DNA of 64,000 nt, taken from assembly GCF_004115265.2 (NCBI RefSeq), contig NC_046304.1:12826292-12890291 (forward strand), written 5' to 3'. The position numbers and the translations under genes were made by a program. The notes beneath the pieces are model-generated. The model saw only the letters and a program-made list of their open reading frames with translations. It did not search any database and was not told where the DNA came from. Shown piece after piece: positions 35,460-45,768 of this stretch. The stretch is from Rhinolophus ferrumequinum. Lineage: Eukaryota > Chordata > Mammalia > Chiroptera > Rhinolophidae. Each line of letters opens with the position of its first letter. The first letter of the stretch is position 1.

Positions 35460-36050
35460 TTCTCTCCCCACTTACCCTCCTGGATTTTTAAAAAGCAAAT
35501 CTCAGACGTTATATGATTTAATTTGGAAACATTTCAGTATATATGTAAACGTCGCCACAATACTATTATAACACCTAAAAACAGTAATAATTCTTTAATA
35601 TCACCAAATATCTGGTCAGTGTGGAAATTCCCCAGTTGTCTCAATTTTAAAAATTGAGTTTCTTTAAATCAGGATCCAACATAAGGGCCATCCTTAAAAT
35701 TGGTTGGTATGTTTTGTCTTTTCTCCTCCCTTATAATTTATTTGTTGAAGAAATCCATTCTGTAGAATGCTCACACTTGGAATTTCCTAATTGCATCCGT
35801 ATGACGGTATTCTCCATTTTCTTCTGCCTTTTGTGTTTCCTCTAACTTGGAAGTTAGCTCTAAAGTCACGATGATATCCAGGGTGTTTTTTGTGTTTGTT
35901 TATGCATTATATTTTTTGTGGTGACTTTGTTTTGCTTTTTACGAGAATATTTCTGAAGTGGTAGCGTGTACCTTCCTCAGGAGGCACGTCATGTCTGGCT
36001 GTCTCTCTTTGAGATGTTAGGACCATTGATGATCATTGCCTAGATCTCCA
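35460..36050 (-). mobile_element. Ancient L1 region, minus strand
   Basis: 'aagcaaatctcagacgttat', 'ttccccagttgtctcaattt', 'tcaggatccaacataagggcc' and 'cctcaggaggcacgtcatg' are reversed old-L1 landmarks, also seen in related order at 12560-13450 and 38480-38960. Confidence 0.65.
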
Positions 36051-36304
36051 TTCCTTAGGATTTGTAAAATTGTAATTTATTAGCTAGAATACTTCCATAA
36101 AGACAAATTCTCCTCATATATTTTGCTAGCTTAAGGTACAGTTTATGTAGGATATGGAAAAGAAATGTTGGATACTTTTCCCTTTGCCAGTTTTCAAAAT
36201 AATGACTTGGTAGTCTAGAATCCTTGAACGGTGACCAATCAGTTTTTTGTTTTTTTCTTTGTATATCGTCAAGACACGAGTTAAAAAAAAACAAAAATCG
36301 TGTA

Positions 36305-36384
36305 TTAGGTTGGTGCAAAAGTAATTGCGGTTTTTGCAATTATTTTTAACTCTTTAAACCACAATTACTTTTGCACCAACCTAA
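36305..36384. mobile_element. MADE1-like mariner MITE (80 bp), second copy
   Basis: 80 bp, TA-flanked (36303-36304 and 36385-36386). The first 33 bases equal the MADE1 consensus as I remember it. The centre differs from the copy at 34428, so the two are separate insertions. Confidence 0.94.
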
Positions 36385-36421
36385 TATATATGTGTTTTAC
36401 TTCATTGTAGTTATTCCTACT

Positions 36422-36900
36422 GATTGTATTGGTTTACTATGACTGTGCCCACAAATTACCAAAACTGGGTAGCTTAAAACAACAGAAATGTGTTCTTTCA
36501 CAGTTGAGGAGGCAGGAGGCCAGAAGTTCAAAATCAGTATCACTGGGCTGAAATTAGGCGGCAGCAGGTCTGTGCTCCTTCCAGAGGCTCTAGGGGAGCG
36601 TCCGTTCCTTGCCTCTTTAGCTTCTGGTGGCGGCCGCCATTCCTTGGCTATGTCACTCCAATCTCGGCCTCTGTTGTCCCCTTGCATAGTCCTCTGTGTA
36701 TCTTTGTCAAAACTGTTTCTTTCTTGTAAGGGGACATGTGGTTGCATTTAGGGCCCACTATAGATAGTCCAGGAGGGAATCCTCTTCCCAAGACCCTTAA
36801 TTAACCTAATCACAGCTTTTGCCATATAAATATTTGCAGGTTTTGGGGGTGAGGAAGTGAATATAGCTTGGGGGGGTGTTCAGCCTATGACACTGATGTT
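36422..36900 (-). mobile_element. MaLR (MLT1-like) LTR fossil
   Basis: Reversed MaLR LTR text: 'gtagcttaaaacaacagaaatg', 'tgtgctccttccagaggctct', 'ttgcatttagggcccac' and 'cagcctatgacac'. No internal or coding part is attached, so it is a solo LTR of old, placental-wide age. Exact ends are uncertain by some ten bases. Confidence 0.82.
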
Positions 36901-37876
36901 CAAATTATCTCATTTTTGGCCAGTGTATCCTGTAAGTTGACTTGCAAGTCCTTTGATAAAGCTGCAATAGATGCCAAGATGTTCCAGGTTTAGCGTGTGT
37001 ATTTCCTGCCAGGCCTGGAATCAGTAGTTTTTTCCAAGGATCCCTGGTTCCTTTTAGTGGGAAATGGTATTTAGAGACCACATTCGGGTGCTATAAGGAT
37101 AGCATGTATTTTTCTTACTAGAAATTTTTCTTAAATTGCACTTTACCCTGCTTCCTAAACAGAGTACACTGGACATCATTGAATCTTTTATTGATGACAT
37201 ACTGTTATGAACCTTATTAGTTTTGGGACTGAGCTGTAAGCCGGTGACTTCCCCAGTGCTGCTGAAGTTTTTTTAAAATTACATTTATTTGCCTTTATAT
37301 TAAATGGACCAAATTCCAATGCAGTTCTGGTCATTGTTTTATTTTTGTTTCCCCGTGACCCAGTCCTCCTTGGTATTAGTGGGGTCTCTTACATACAGGG
37401 CTTTTCAACTTAGTATTATCTGCTCTGATCTCTAAACTTGGCTTTTTCTGTATCCATTGTTCTTGGCTAAATAAAACTAAGGGTTATTAGGAGATAAAAT
37501 CAGATCTTACAGTGTGTAATATTAAGTCAGATAGGAAGGGACGTGTGTCCTCTCCTCAGCTAAGTAAGCATTCAGATGCATGAGTTTTTCATTTCTATTA
37601 AGCTTGAAGTCTCTTTTGGAGGGAGGGCATTGTGGTGGTGATGGTGTGTGGAGGGGTATTTGCTCTTTTCTGGGCGGTCAACACTGCCAGACCTCTAGTT
37701 CCAGCTTTGGTAAAAGGTATTCATTTATTTGGATTTGAAAACTATTTGAAGCTTAATAGCATTAAAAAAAAAAAAAACTATTTTAGAATAGTTTTAGATA
37801 TACAGAAAAGTTGGGAAGATAGTATGGAGAGTTTTCATATGCTGCACATCCAGTATCTCCTGCCGTTAACTTCATA

Positions 37877-38448
37877 TGAGGTCGGACAATTAAATTGGCG
37901 AACTTGTTGCAAGGATGTTGCTAACCTTTTTTGATATCAGAGGGATTATTCATTATGAATTTGTACCAACTGGACAAACAGTTAACCAAGTTTACTACTT
38001 GGAAGTGCTGAAAAGGCTGCGTGAAAAAGTTAGATGACCTAAACCTTTCGCCAACAATTCATGGCTCTCGCATCACGACAATGCACCAGCTCACACGGCA
38101 CTGTCTGTGAGGGAGTTTTTAGCCAGTAAACAAATAACTGTATTGGAACACCCTCCCTGCTCAGCTGATCTGGCCCCCAGTGACTTCTTTCTTTACCTGA
38201 AGATAAAGGAAATATTGAAAGGAAGACATTTTGATGCCATTTAGGATGTCAAGGGTAATACAACGACAGCTCTGATGGCCATTCCAGAAAAAGAGTTCCA
38301 AAATTACTTTGAAGGGTGGACTAGATGCTGGTGTTGGTGCATAGCTTCCCAAGGGGAGTACTTTGAAGGTGACCGTAGTGATATTCAGCTGTGAGGTATG
38401 CAGCACTTTTTCTAGGATGAGTTCATAAACTTAATTGCCAGACTCGTG
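37877..38448 (+). mobile_element. Internally deleted mariner with D34D transposase remnant
   Basis: The two ends are inverted (gaggtcggacaattaaattg against the complement of the last 25 bases), and ta occurs at both flanks. The interior encodes the C-terminal half of a mariner transposase: HHDNAPAHTALSVREFLASK, then EHPPCSADLAPSDFFLYLK, and near the end EGDRSDIQL-stop. The Asp codons at 38077 and 38182 are separated by exactly 34 residues, the mariner D34D spacing. The N-terminal DNA-binding half is missing, and in-frame stops occur (for example after EKVR and after FDAI). At about 0.57 kb it is less than half the usual 1.3 kb. It is inactive. Confidence 0.92.
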
Positions 38449-38546
38449 TATTAGTAAGGTACATTTGTCAAAATTAATGAACTAATATTGATGCATTATT
38501 CCTAACTAAAGTCCATAGTTTATTCAGATTTCCTTAGCTTTTTCTT

Positions 38547-38723
38547 TTTCTTTTAACTTTTATTTATTTTAAGTGTGTTTTTCCAGGACCCATCAGCTCC
38601 AAGTCAAGTAGTTGTTTCAGTCTAGTTGTGGAGGGTGCAGCTCACAGTGGCCCATGTGGGGATCGAACTGGTAACCTTGTTAAGAGCACCACGCTCTAAC
38701 CAACTGATCTAACTGGCCGCCCC
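38547..38723 (-). mobile_element. Short single-unit tRNA(Ile)-like SINE, minus strand
   Basis: The same short form as 15634-15812, reversed, with a perfect 16-bp duplication TCCTTAGCTTTTTCTT (38531-38546 and 38724-38739). Its left part lacks the usual tattgggg tail segment. Confidence 0.92.
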
Positions 38724-39271
38724 TCCTTAGCTTTTTCTTAATGTCCTTTTTCTGTTCCTATATCCTACCTAGATACTACATTACATTTAGTCACCATGTC
38801 TCCTTAGGCTCCTCTAGACTGTGAAAATTTCTCTGACTCTGTTTTTGATGAACTTGCTGGTTTTAAGAGGTATTGGTCAGATATTCTGTAGACTGTCCCT
38901 GTTAATTGGAATCTATCTGTTGTCTTTCTCATGATTAGACTGGGATTGTACATTTTTGCGGAGAAGATTACACAGGTAAAGTGCCATTTTCTTTGCATCA
39001 TGTCAAGAGTACATACTATCAGCGTGGCTTATATTATTATCACCCCTATTAAATGTAGTATTTGTTAGTTTCAAGGAAATGTCAAGTTTCTCTCCCTCTC
39101 GCTCTTTCGTTGTGTGTGTGTGACTTTACATACTGTGCTCTTTGGAAGGAGGTCAGTATGTGCCCCTGACATAATGTTATGAAATAAATCAACTAGTTTG
39201 ATTGTAAGCAGATTTTTCCAGAGTGTTTCCTATCTTCTAACCAAGGTTAATCCCTTGTGGATTTTTTTTTT

Positions 39272-39709
39272 TTTTAAAGATTTTATTGGGGACGGGGAAC
39301 AGGACTTTATTGGGGAACAGTGTGTACTTCCAGGACTTTTTTCCAAGTCAAGTTGTTGTCCTTTCAATCGTAGTTGTGGAGGGCGCAGCTCAGCTCCAGG
39401 TCCATTCGCCATTGTTAGTTGCAGGGGGCGCAGCCCACCATCCCTTGCGGGAGTCGAACCGGCAACCTTGTTGTTGAGAGGATGCACTCCAACCTTCTGA
39501 ACCATCCAGGAGCTCAGCGGCAGTTCAGCTCAAGGTGCTGTGTTCAATCTTAGTTTCAGGGGGCGCTGCCCACCATCCCTTGCGGGACTCAAGGAATTGA
39601 ACCGGCAACCTTGTGGTTGAGAGCCCACTGGCCCATGTGGGAATCGAACTGACAGCGTTCAGAGTTAGGAGCACGGAGCTCCAACTGCCTGAGCCGCTGG
39701 GCCGGCCCC
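39272..39709 (-). mobile_element. tRNA-derived SINE, long form, minus strand
   Basis: A full multi-unit copy, well preserved, starting with the reversed tail 'aagattttattggggacggg' after a T-run. Flanks share GGATTTTTTTT (about 39259 and 39710), although the T-run makes the exact edge uncertain. Confidence 0.92.
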
Positions 39710-39935
39710 GGATTTTTTTTTTGGACTTTTTTTTTTTGAAGTCAATGTCTAGCACCTATGAGCAGTCTAAGAGAATGGTGATGGAAGTAACAGTATAGTA
39801 TGTTTCACTCAGGGTTGTTTCTTGCAAGCAAAAACAATTTATCTTGTCTGGTTTAAGCATAAAAGGAATTTTTTGGAAGCTATGAGGTAGCTTACAAAGT
39901 CATTAGGAGGGCCTGGAGAAATAGATTCTAGGCTA

Positions 39936-40112
39936 TTGGTTCTCAGACTTTAGCATGGATCTAAAGGACTTGTTAAAACACATTTCTGGGCCAAAATACC
40001 CAGAATTTTTGATTCAAGAAGGTCCTGGGTGGGGTCTGAGAATTTGCACTACTAACAAGTTCCCAGGTGATGGTGACTCTGTGATCTCGGAACCATACTT
40101 TGAGAATCACTG
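39936..40112. mobile_element. MER5A (hAT-Charlie) element
   Basis: 'ttggttctcagactttagcatgg', 'acttgttaaaacaca', 'gagaatttgcactactaacaagttcccaggtgatg' and 'ttgagaatcactg' are diagnostic. Confidence 0.9.
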
Positions 40113-40879
40113 CTCTTGCTAAATTTTAACACCCAAAAGCTGTCATTGAACTGGCCTGATAGGAAGCTGTTCCCTCTGCTGCTGCTGAGCATATGAAGCT
40201 TCACTTTAATACAGTTGCTATGCTGCTTGTACATTTCTGGTTCAGGAACTAGACCTATAACCAGTGGCAAGCCACGGAAAGCCTCACAGTAATGAGAACT
40301 GAACTTTGTTTCTTTGTACTGCTCAATTCTGAATTGAAGTTACATTTGTGTGTGTATGATTGGAGGAGTATAGGTGATATGTTGGCATTTTGGTTTCAAG
40401 GGAGATTGGAAATTGGTTTGACTTCTGTTTTAGAAAGCTGCAACTCATAAAATGGAAATGTCTTTAAATGTAGAATGGCTGTTTAAAAGGTGATGGGCAG
40501 ACGTGGGTTTGACAGTTGTCTGCAAGGAGATAAAAGAGCTTGCATCAGAATGTAAATTCATGTACTGCTTCCTTCATCAAAAAATGTCAGTTGAACTGAG
40601 CAATGTGTTTGGGGTCTTAGTTGATTTTACGTTGTGGCGCAAACTCCTATCTCGTTAGACCAGTAACAGTCTGCATGCTACATTAGTCTGCACACTACAT
40701 ACTACTGTGCTACTGTAAAAGCGCAAGAGAGAAGGGAATCTCGGGTTTTAAAATGGCTGGCCGTAGGGTCTAAGTTGGCTCTGAGGTGTGGTGATTCTTG
40801 AAGCAGCCTGGCAACTTGGGAAAAAATAGAGCAGGTAAGACAATTAGAGGTAAAAATGAGGGCTCAAAATATCTGGGGA

Positions 40880-41790
40880 TACCCAATAAACCCTTCCAAA
40901 CAGGGCCGTCTAGTAGAAATGTAATGTGAGCCAAAGAATGCAACTTAAAATTTTCTAGTAGCCACATTAAAAAAGTAAAAACAGCAACAACAAACAAAAC
41001 AAACCCCAAAAACTTGAAAATTAAAAACAAGGTGAAATTAATTAAAAAAAACAACATAGCTTTATTGAGATTTAATTCACATACCATCAATTTCACCCTT
41101 TTAAAGTATACAATTCAATGGTTTTTAGAATATCCACAGAGCTATGCATTCATCACCACTAATTCCAGAGCATTTTCATCACCCCCCAAAAGAATCCCAT
41201 ACCAGTAGTAGTCACTCCCCACTCCATTCCTCCCTCCTTCAGCCCCTGGCAACCACTAATCTACTCTTAGTCTCTATGGATTTTCCTGTTTTGGGCATTA
41301 CATATAAATGGATTCATACAATATGTAGCCTTTGGTGTTTGGCTTCTTTCATTTAGCATAATATTTTCAGGGTTCACGCATTTTATAACATGTATGAGTA
41401 CTTCATTCCTATTTATGGATAAGTAATAATCTGTTGTATGAATATACCACATTTTGTCCATTCATCGGTTGGTGGACGGACATTTGTATTTCTTTTGTTG
41501 TTGTTTTCTTGGCTGTTAAGAATAATGTTGCTCTGAACAGTTGTGTGTAACTTTCTGTGGAAATTAATTTTAATGCATTTTATTTAATCTGGTATATTCC
41601 AGATGTTATAATTTCTATATGTAATCACTAAAAATTATTTAGGTATTTTAGATTTTTTTGTACTAAAGTCGTCAAAATTCCATATAAATTTCATTCTTAG
41701 CAGCATATCTCATTTCAGACAGTCACATGTCAGGTGCTCGGTAGCCTCCGGTGGCTAGTGGCTATCATATTGGAAAGTAACAGCCGAAAA
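40880..41790. mobile_element. hAT-like DNA element split by L1
   Basis: The left part (to about 41043, 'aaattttctagtagccacattaaaaaagtaaaa') and the right part (from 41560, 'gaaattaattttaatgcattttatttaa' to 'ctagtggctatcatattgg') read as two halves of a known non-autonomous mammalian DNA repeat. GAAATTAATT occurs at both break edges. Confidence 0.65.
41044..41559 (-). mobile_element. Old L1 3' end, minus strand
   Basis: 'agctttattgagatttaattcacatacc', 'acaattcaatggtttttag', 'ggattttcctgttttgggc' and 'catttagcataatattttcagg' are reversed L1M 3' landmarks. Confidence 0.8.
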
Positions 41791-41999
41791 AGAGCTCAAG
41801 GGGCCGACTATGCTATATAGGGAAAATGCAGTTTTCCCCAGTGAGAGGTGATTGCTTGTTGGCCCCTGGATGGATAACATAGTGTTATTGCCTTTGATGT
41901 TCCCACAGGAATACTCTTCTTGGTTTCTTCAAATCCTTGCTGTCTTTTAAAATCCTGACTTGTGTCCTTCTTTATCAGTGGGGTTTAGTTAGTCCAGCT

Positions 42000-42200
42000 C
42001 ACTTTTTTGTTTACTTATTTATTTAGTAAGTGTTTATTGAACACCCTGTCTGTGCTAAGTGCTGGAAATGTAGCATTGAACAGGATACATAAGGTCTCTG
42101 TTTGCACTGAGCAGATACTCTAGTAAGAAGCAACATTTAAGAGAAATCATTTCAGATAGTGACAAGTGCTGTGCGGATAATAAAATCAGCCTGAGGAGGA
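42000..42200 (+). repeat. L2 LINE 3' tail
   Basis: 'agtaagtgtttattgaacaccctg', 'tgtgctaagtgctggaaatgtagc' and 'gacaagtgctgtgcggata' are typical of L2. Confidence 0.75.
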
Positions 42201-42264
42201 AATCACCTCTGTTGAAAGCACCAATTTATTCTTGCAACTTTAAACTCCTATTTCAATAAGCCTG

Positions 42265-43300
42265 ATGAAAAGATAATTTACATACACTAAAATTTACTAA
42301 TTTTTAAAATTAAATTAAATTAAATTGTATTATTGGTTTCAGGTGTACAAAACAACGTAATGATTAAACATTTACACCCTTTACAAAGTGATAACCCCAC
42401 CAAGTCTACTACCCCTGTGATATCCTGTATGGCTGTTACAATACCATTGATTATATGCCCTATGCTGTGCTCTATATCCTGTGACTATACGTATATACAT
42501 TATATACATTACATATACACACACACATTTTTAATTATAATTCACATTCATTATTTATATTAGTTTCAGGTACACAGCGCAGTGGTTAGGCCTTTATATA
42601 TAATCTATGAAGTGATCCCCCGGTAAGTCCAGCACCCATCTGACACCACACACAGTCTCTACAACATTATCGTTGTATTCCCCCTACTGTATTTCATATC
42701 CCCGTGACTGTTTTGTGACTACCAATTTGTATTTTAAATTTACTAATTTTAAGCATACAGATCCATGAGTTTTCACAAACATGTACATACAGCCTGTAAC
42801 CAGCACTATTAATATATTGTAAAATGTTTTACCCCAGAAAGTTCTTTCATGCCCCTTTGGGGTTAAACCCCTCCTCCCACTCCTGGGCAAGCGCTGGTCT
42901 GCTCTCTGTCACTCTAGTTTGTCTTTCCCAGGACGTAAGTGGAATCATACTTCTGGGCCTGGTTTCTTGCACTTCGCGTGATGCTCTTGAGCTTTACCCT
43001 GCTGTGTATATTACTTAGTAGCTCATTCCTTTTGGTTGCTGAATAGTACTCCGTTGTGTGAGTACACCATAATTTGTTAATTTATAGTGGGCATTTGGCT
43101 TATGTCCAAGTTTTGACTATTACAGGTAAAGATGCTGTGAACATCTGTGTACCAATCTTTGTGTGCAAATATGTTTTCAGTTGTAGGAATGCTGGATCGC
43201 ATGATAAGTGTGTGTTTATAAGAAACAGCCAAACTGTTTTCCAAAGTGGTTGCACTATTTTGTATTCCCACTGGAAGCCTTACCAAAACCTGGTAAATTC
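42265..43300 (-). mobile_element. Old L1 3' region, minus strand, split by a younger L1
   Basis: It starts 'agataatttacatacactaaaatttact' and resumes at 42736 with 'aaatttactaattttaagc', then 'gtaagtggaatcatacttctggg', 'gaatagtactccgttgtgtg' and 'caaactgttttccaaagtgg'. Confidence 0.8.
42305..42735 (-). mobile_element. Lineage-type L1 3' end nested in older L1
   Basis: 'ttggtttcaggtgtacaaaac', 'tacaaagtgataaccccacc' and 'atttcatatccccgtgactg'. It is flanked by the perfect 15-bp duplication AAATTTACTAATTTT (42290-42304 and 42736-42750). Confidence 0.9.
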
Positions 43301-45365
43301 AAGCACAAAATAAGGATTAAATTTAACTTCACTGGTAGTGAATTTCTAGGGTCCTAAGCCAGGTCCTTCTGCAGTGGCAAGATGTAGTTCTATTTATGAA
43401 TGCCAGTAGAGTTATAGGCAGAAAACTGAACTCTTTTGGCTGTTTCCTTAAATAAGCCTGATACTTGAGTTTTGAATAGAATTTTTCATCTTGTAAGTGC
43501 GGAACTGAAATATTTAAGTATCCAAATAGAAAATATATCTGGTAATCAGCCCACTGATAGCCGTCCTTTTTCATCTGCCTTGGCATTACGGTGTTTCAAA
43601 TACTTGGGAAGTAGAATAACACCAGTTTGTACAGATTGAATAGATAACAGCCCATTTTTATCCATGTGTACTTATGTCAGCTGTTGAACACCAGCTTTTG
43701 ACAATTATGATAATTGGACTAAATGTAATCAGAAAAATTGTATAGTTGACTTATTTCTGAAGTTATCCTTGTTTGGTAACTACTTGCGACTTTTTTCATG
43801 GTTCACATTTTCAATATCCCATATGGAAATAATGGTAGAATATAGCTTTATAGCCTTATGATAATATAGAAATAGAGCATGGAATATAGTTTATACTGCA
43901 TTTTTTATCTACTGAACATTCCCTGAAATTTGTTCACAGTTCTCGTCTGTATTTTTGACTTTCTCAAACCTTTGTTTACTTGCTGGTCTTAATTGATAAC
44001 TTTGCTTGAATACAACTTCTGGAACATTTGAAAAAGAATAGATTATTGAGCAAGCGGTTTAGGAACATTTTAGAAAATTAAGCGATTTTGTAATTATCAC
44101 TAGGAAGAATCTCTGGAACAAGTTGAGCTAAATGAACAGCTTCATTTTTTTTTAAGCAGAATTATAAACCTGAAGCTTAAATTCTGAAGTTGTTGATAGT
44201 AACTATCATTTGAGTGCCCATTATATGTGAGTTGCTTCTATATGATGCTATGTCTAATTTTCATAGTATGTGACAGTTTGCGAAATGGTATCATCTTTAT
44301 TTTAATATAGAAATCTTGGAAAGGTTACACTGTTTGCCCTAGTCCATATAACAAAAGCTTGGGCTTGGGTTGAAATACAAGTTTCTCTGACTCCAAAATT
44401 GTAGATGGCTTATCTTTGAATTTTAATAAGACGTTTGACTAAGCTGTTATGAAATCATGGATAAGGTGAAGAAATGTAATTTGATACTAAAGATAGTTGG
44501 AATGAATTTGTAACTAACAGAATAATCTAATATGTCAATATCAACCTCCACCCGAGATCTCAGATGATGCACCAAAGGGCTCTATCATTAGTTCTAATTT
44601 AAAACTTTGTTTAAACAAAACAACCCCCCGAATCCCCAAACTCTGCAACATGGCTACATTTGCACCAGTTATAGGTTGGAGGAAGCCTTGGCTTAAGTGT
44701 AGTTCAAAGGAAAGGATTTAAGGATAGTGTTATTGGATAGATTGCCGTAATCTTATGGGCTAACAATGACAGTGTGGCAGTGTGGCCAAAAAAAGCTCGG
44801 GTATATTTACAGTACATTATTAAGAGTATAGCCCTCAGATATAATGTTTCTACTAGACTCTTTGCTGGTATTGTGTTAGGATCACATGTCTTATTTTATG
44901 TAGAACTTGACTACCTGTAGTATGTGAGGAGAGCAACTGAGATAATGATGAACTTAGAAATTATTAAAGGGTTAGGAAGTGTTTCATCTAAAGAAGAAAG
45001 GAGAGAGCAAGTGTAGGATGTCAGATATTAGAAAATTTCCTCTCTAAGTCTGTAGGGCAGAACTAAGATCTCTAAGGAAGCCAATTTAGGGTTGTGTTAC
45101 TAAAAGTACATATTTCTAATAAATGACCAATTAGCCAAGGGAATGGACGTGGAGGAGGAGGATGTAAAGTCTCTGAACAGTGGAAGTGGCTGCCCCGTGA
45201 GGCAGGAAACTGAGTTATTATATTTATGTTCCTGTGGAAGCCATGCGATATTGTAGGAATGGAGTCCTGCATGAATTAGGAATCAGGGTTTGCAAACTAT
45301 TTTTGACCTCTCTCCACAGTGAGAAACACATTTTTCATTGCACCCCATTATAAATGTGTGAGTAC

Positions 45366-45768
45366 AGGTTTCCCTTGCCATATGAAAGTAGAATGTTCCT
45401 ATGAAACCTTTTGTAAGCTGAAGTGGTGTAAAGTGAAGAGGCAATTACCATTAATTTATATGGAAAAAATTTTGAGTGTTCCCACACCCAAAAAATAACC
45501 TGCTAAATCATACCAAATAACATATAAAACCTAAAATAACACTAGCATATAGTAAAAGCAGTGCTACTCTCATTGCTCAGGGCACATGCTGCCTCTATAA
45601 CGGCTCCTTGCAAAACAAGCACTGAACACTGTTTTCTCTTTTTGCCTTTTTTCCTAAAAGTGAAATTCCTTTGTGTTAGTGACAACAGTGCTAATGTAGA
45701 CCTTCCATAAAAGCAGAACGACATAAGGCAAACTTACAAAAAGTGGGGGATACCTGTATCTGAAAATA
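45366..45768. mobile_element. Tigger/pogo-like TIR element remnant
   Basis: The ends are inverted: tacaggtttcccttgcc at the left against gggggatacctgta at the right. The interior ('ttttgtaagctgaagtggtgtaaag', 'ccataaaagcagaacgacataaggc') resembles an old non-coding Tigger-group element. Confidence 0.65.

Larger units (their letters stand above)
37765..39060 (-). mobile_element. Ancient L1 region, minus strand, split by mariner and SINE
   Basis: 'agaatagttttagatatacagaaaagttgg', then after the mariner 'ttagtaaggtacatttgtcaaaattaatgaac', then after the SINE 'tcctacctagatactacattac' and 'ctcatgattagactggga'. The pieces are in consistent order, so one old element was interrupted twice. Confidence 0.75.

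Noticed and set aside
36397-36751. Open frames on both strands (116 and 87 codons)
   Set aside because: They are contained within the MaLR LTR fossil; LTRs do not encode these.
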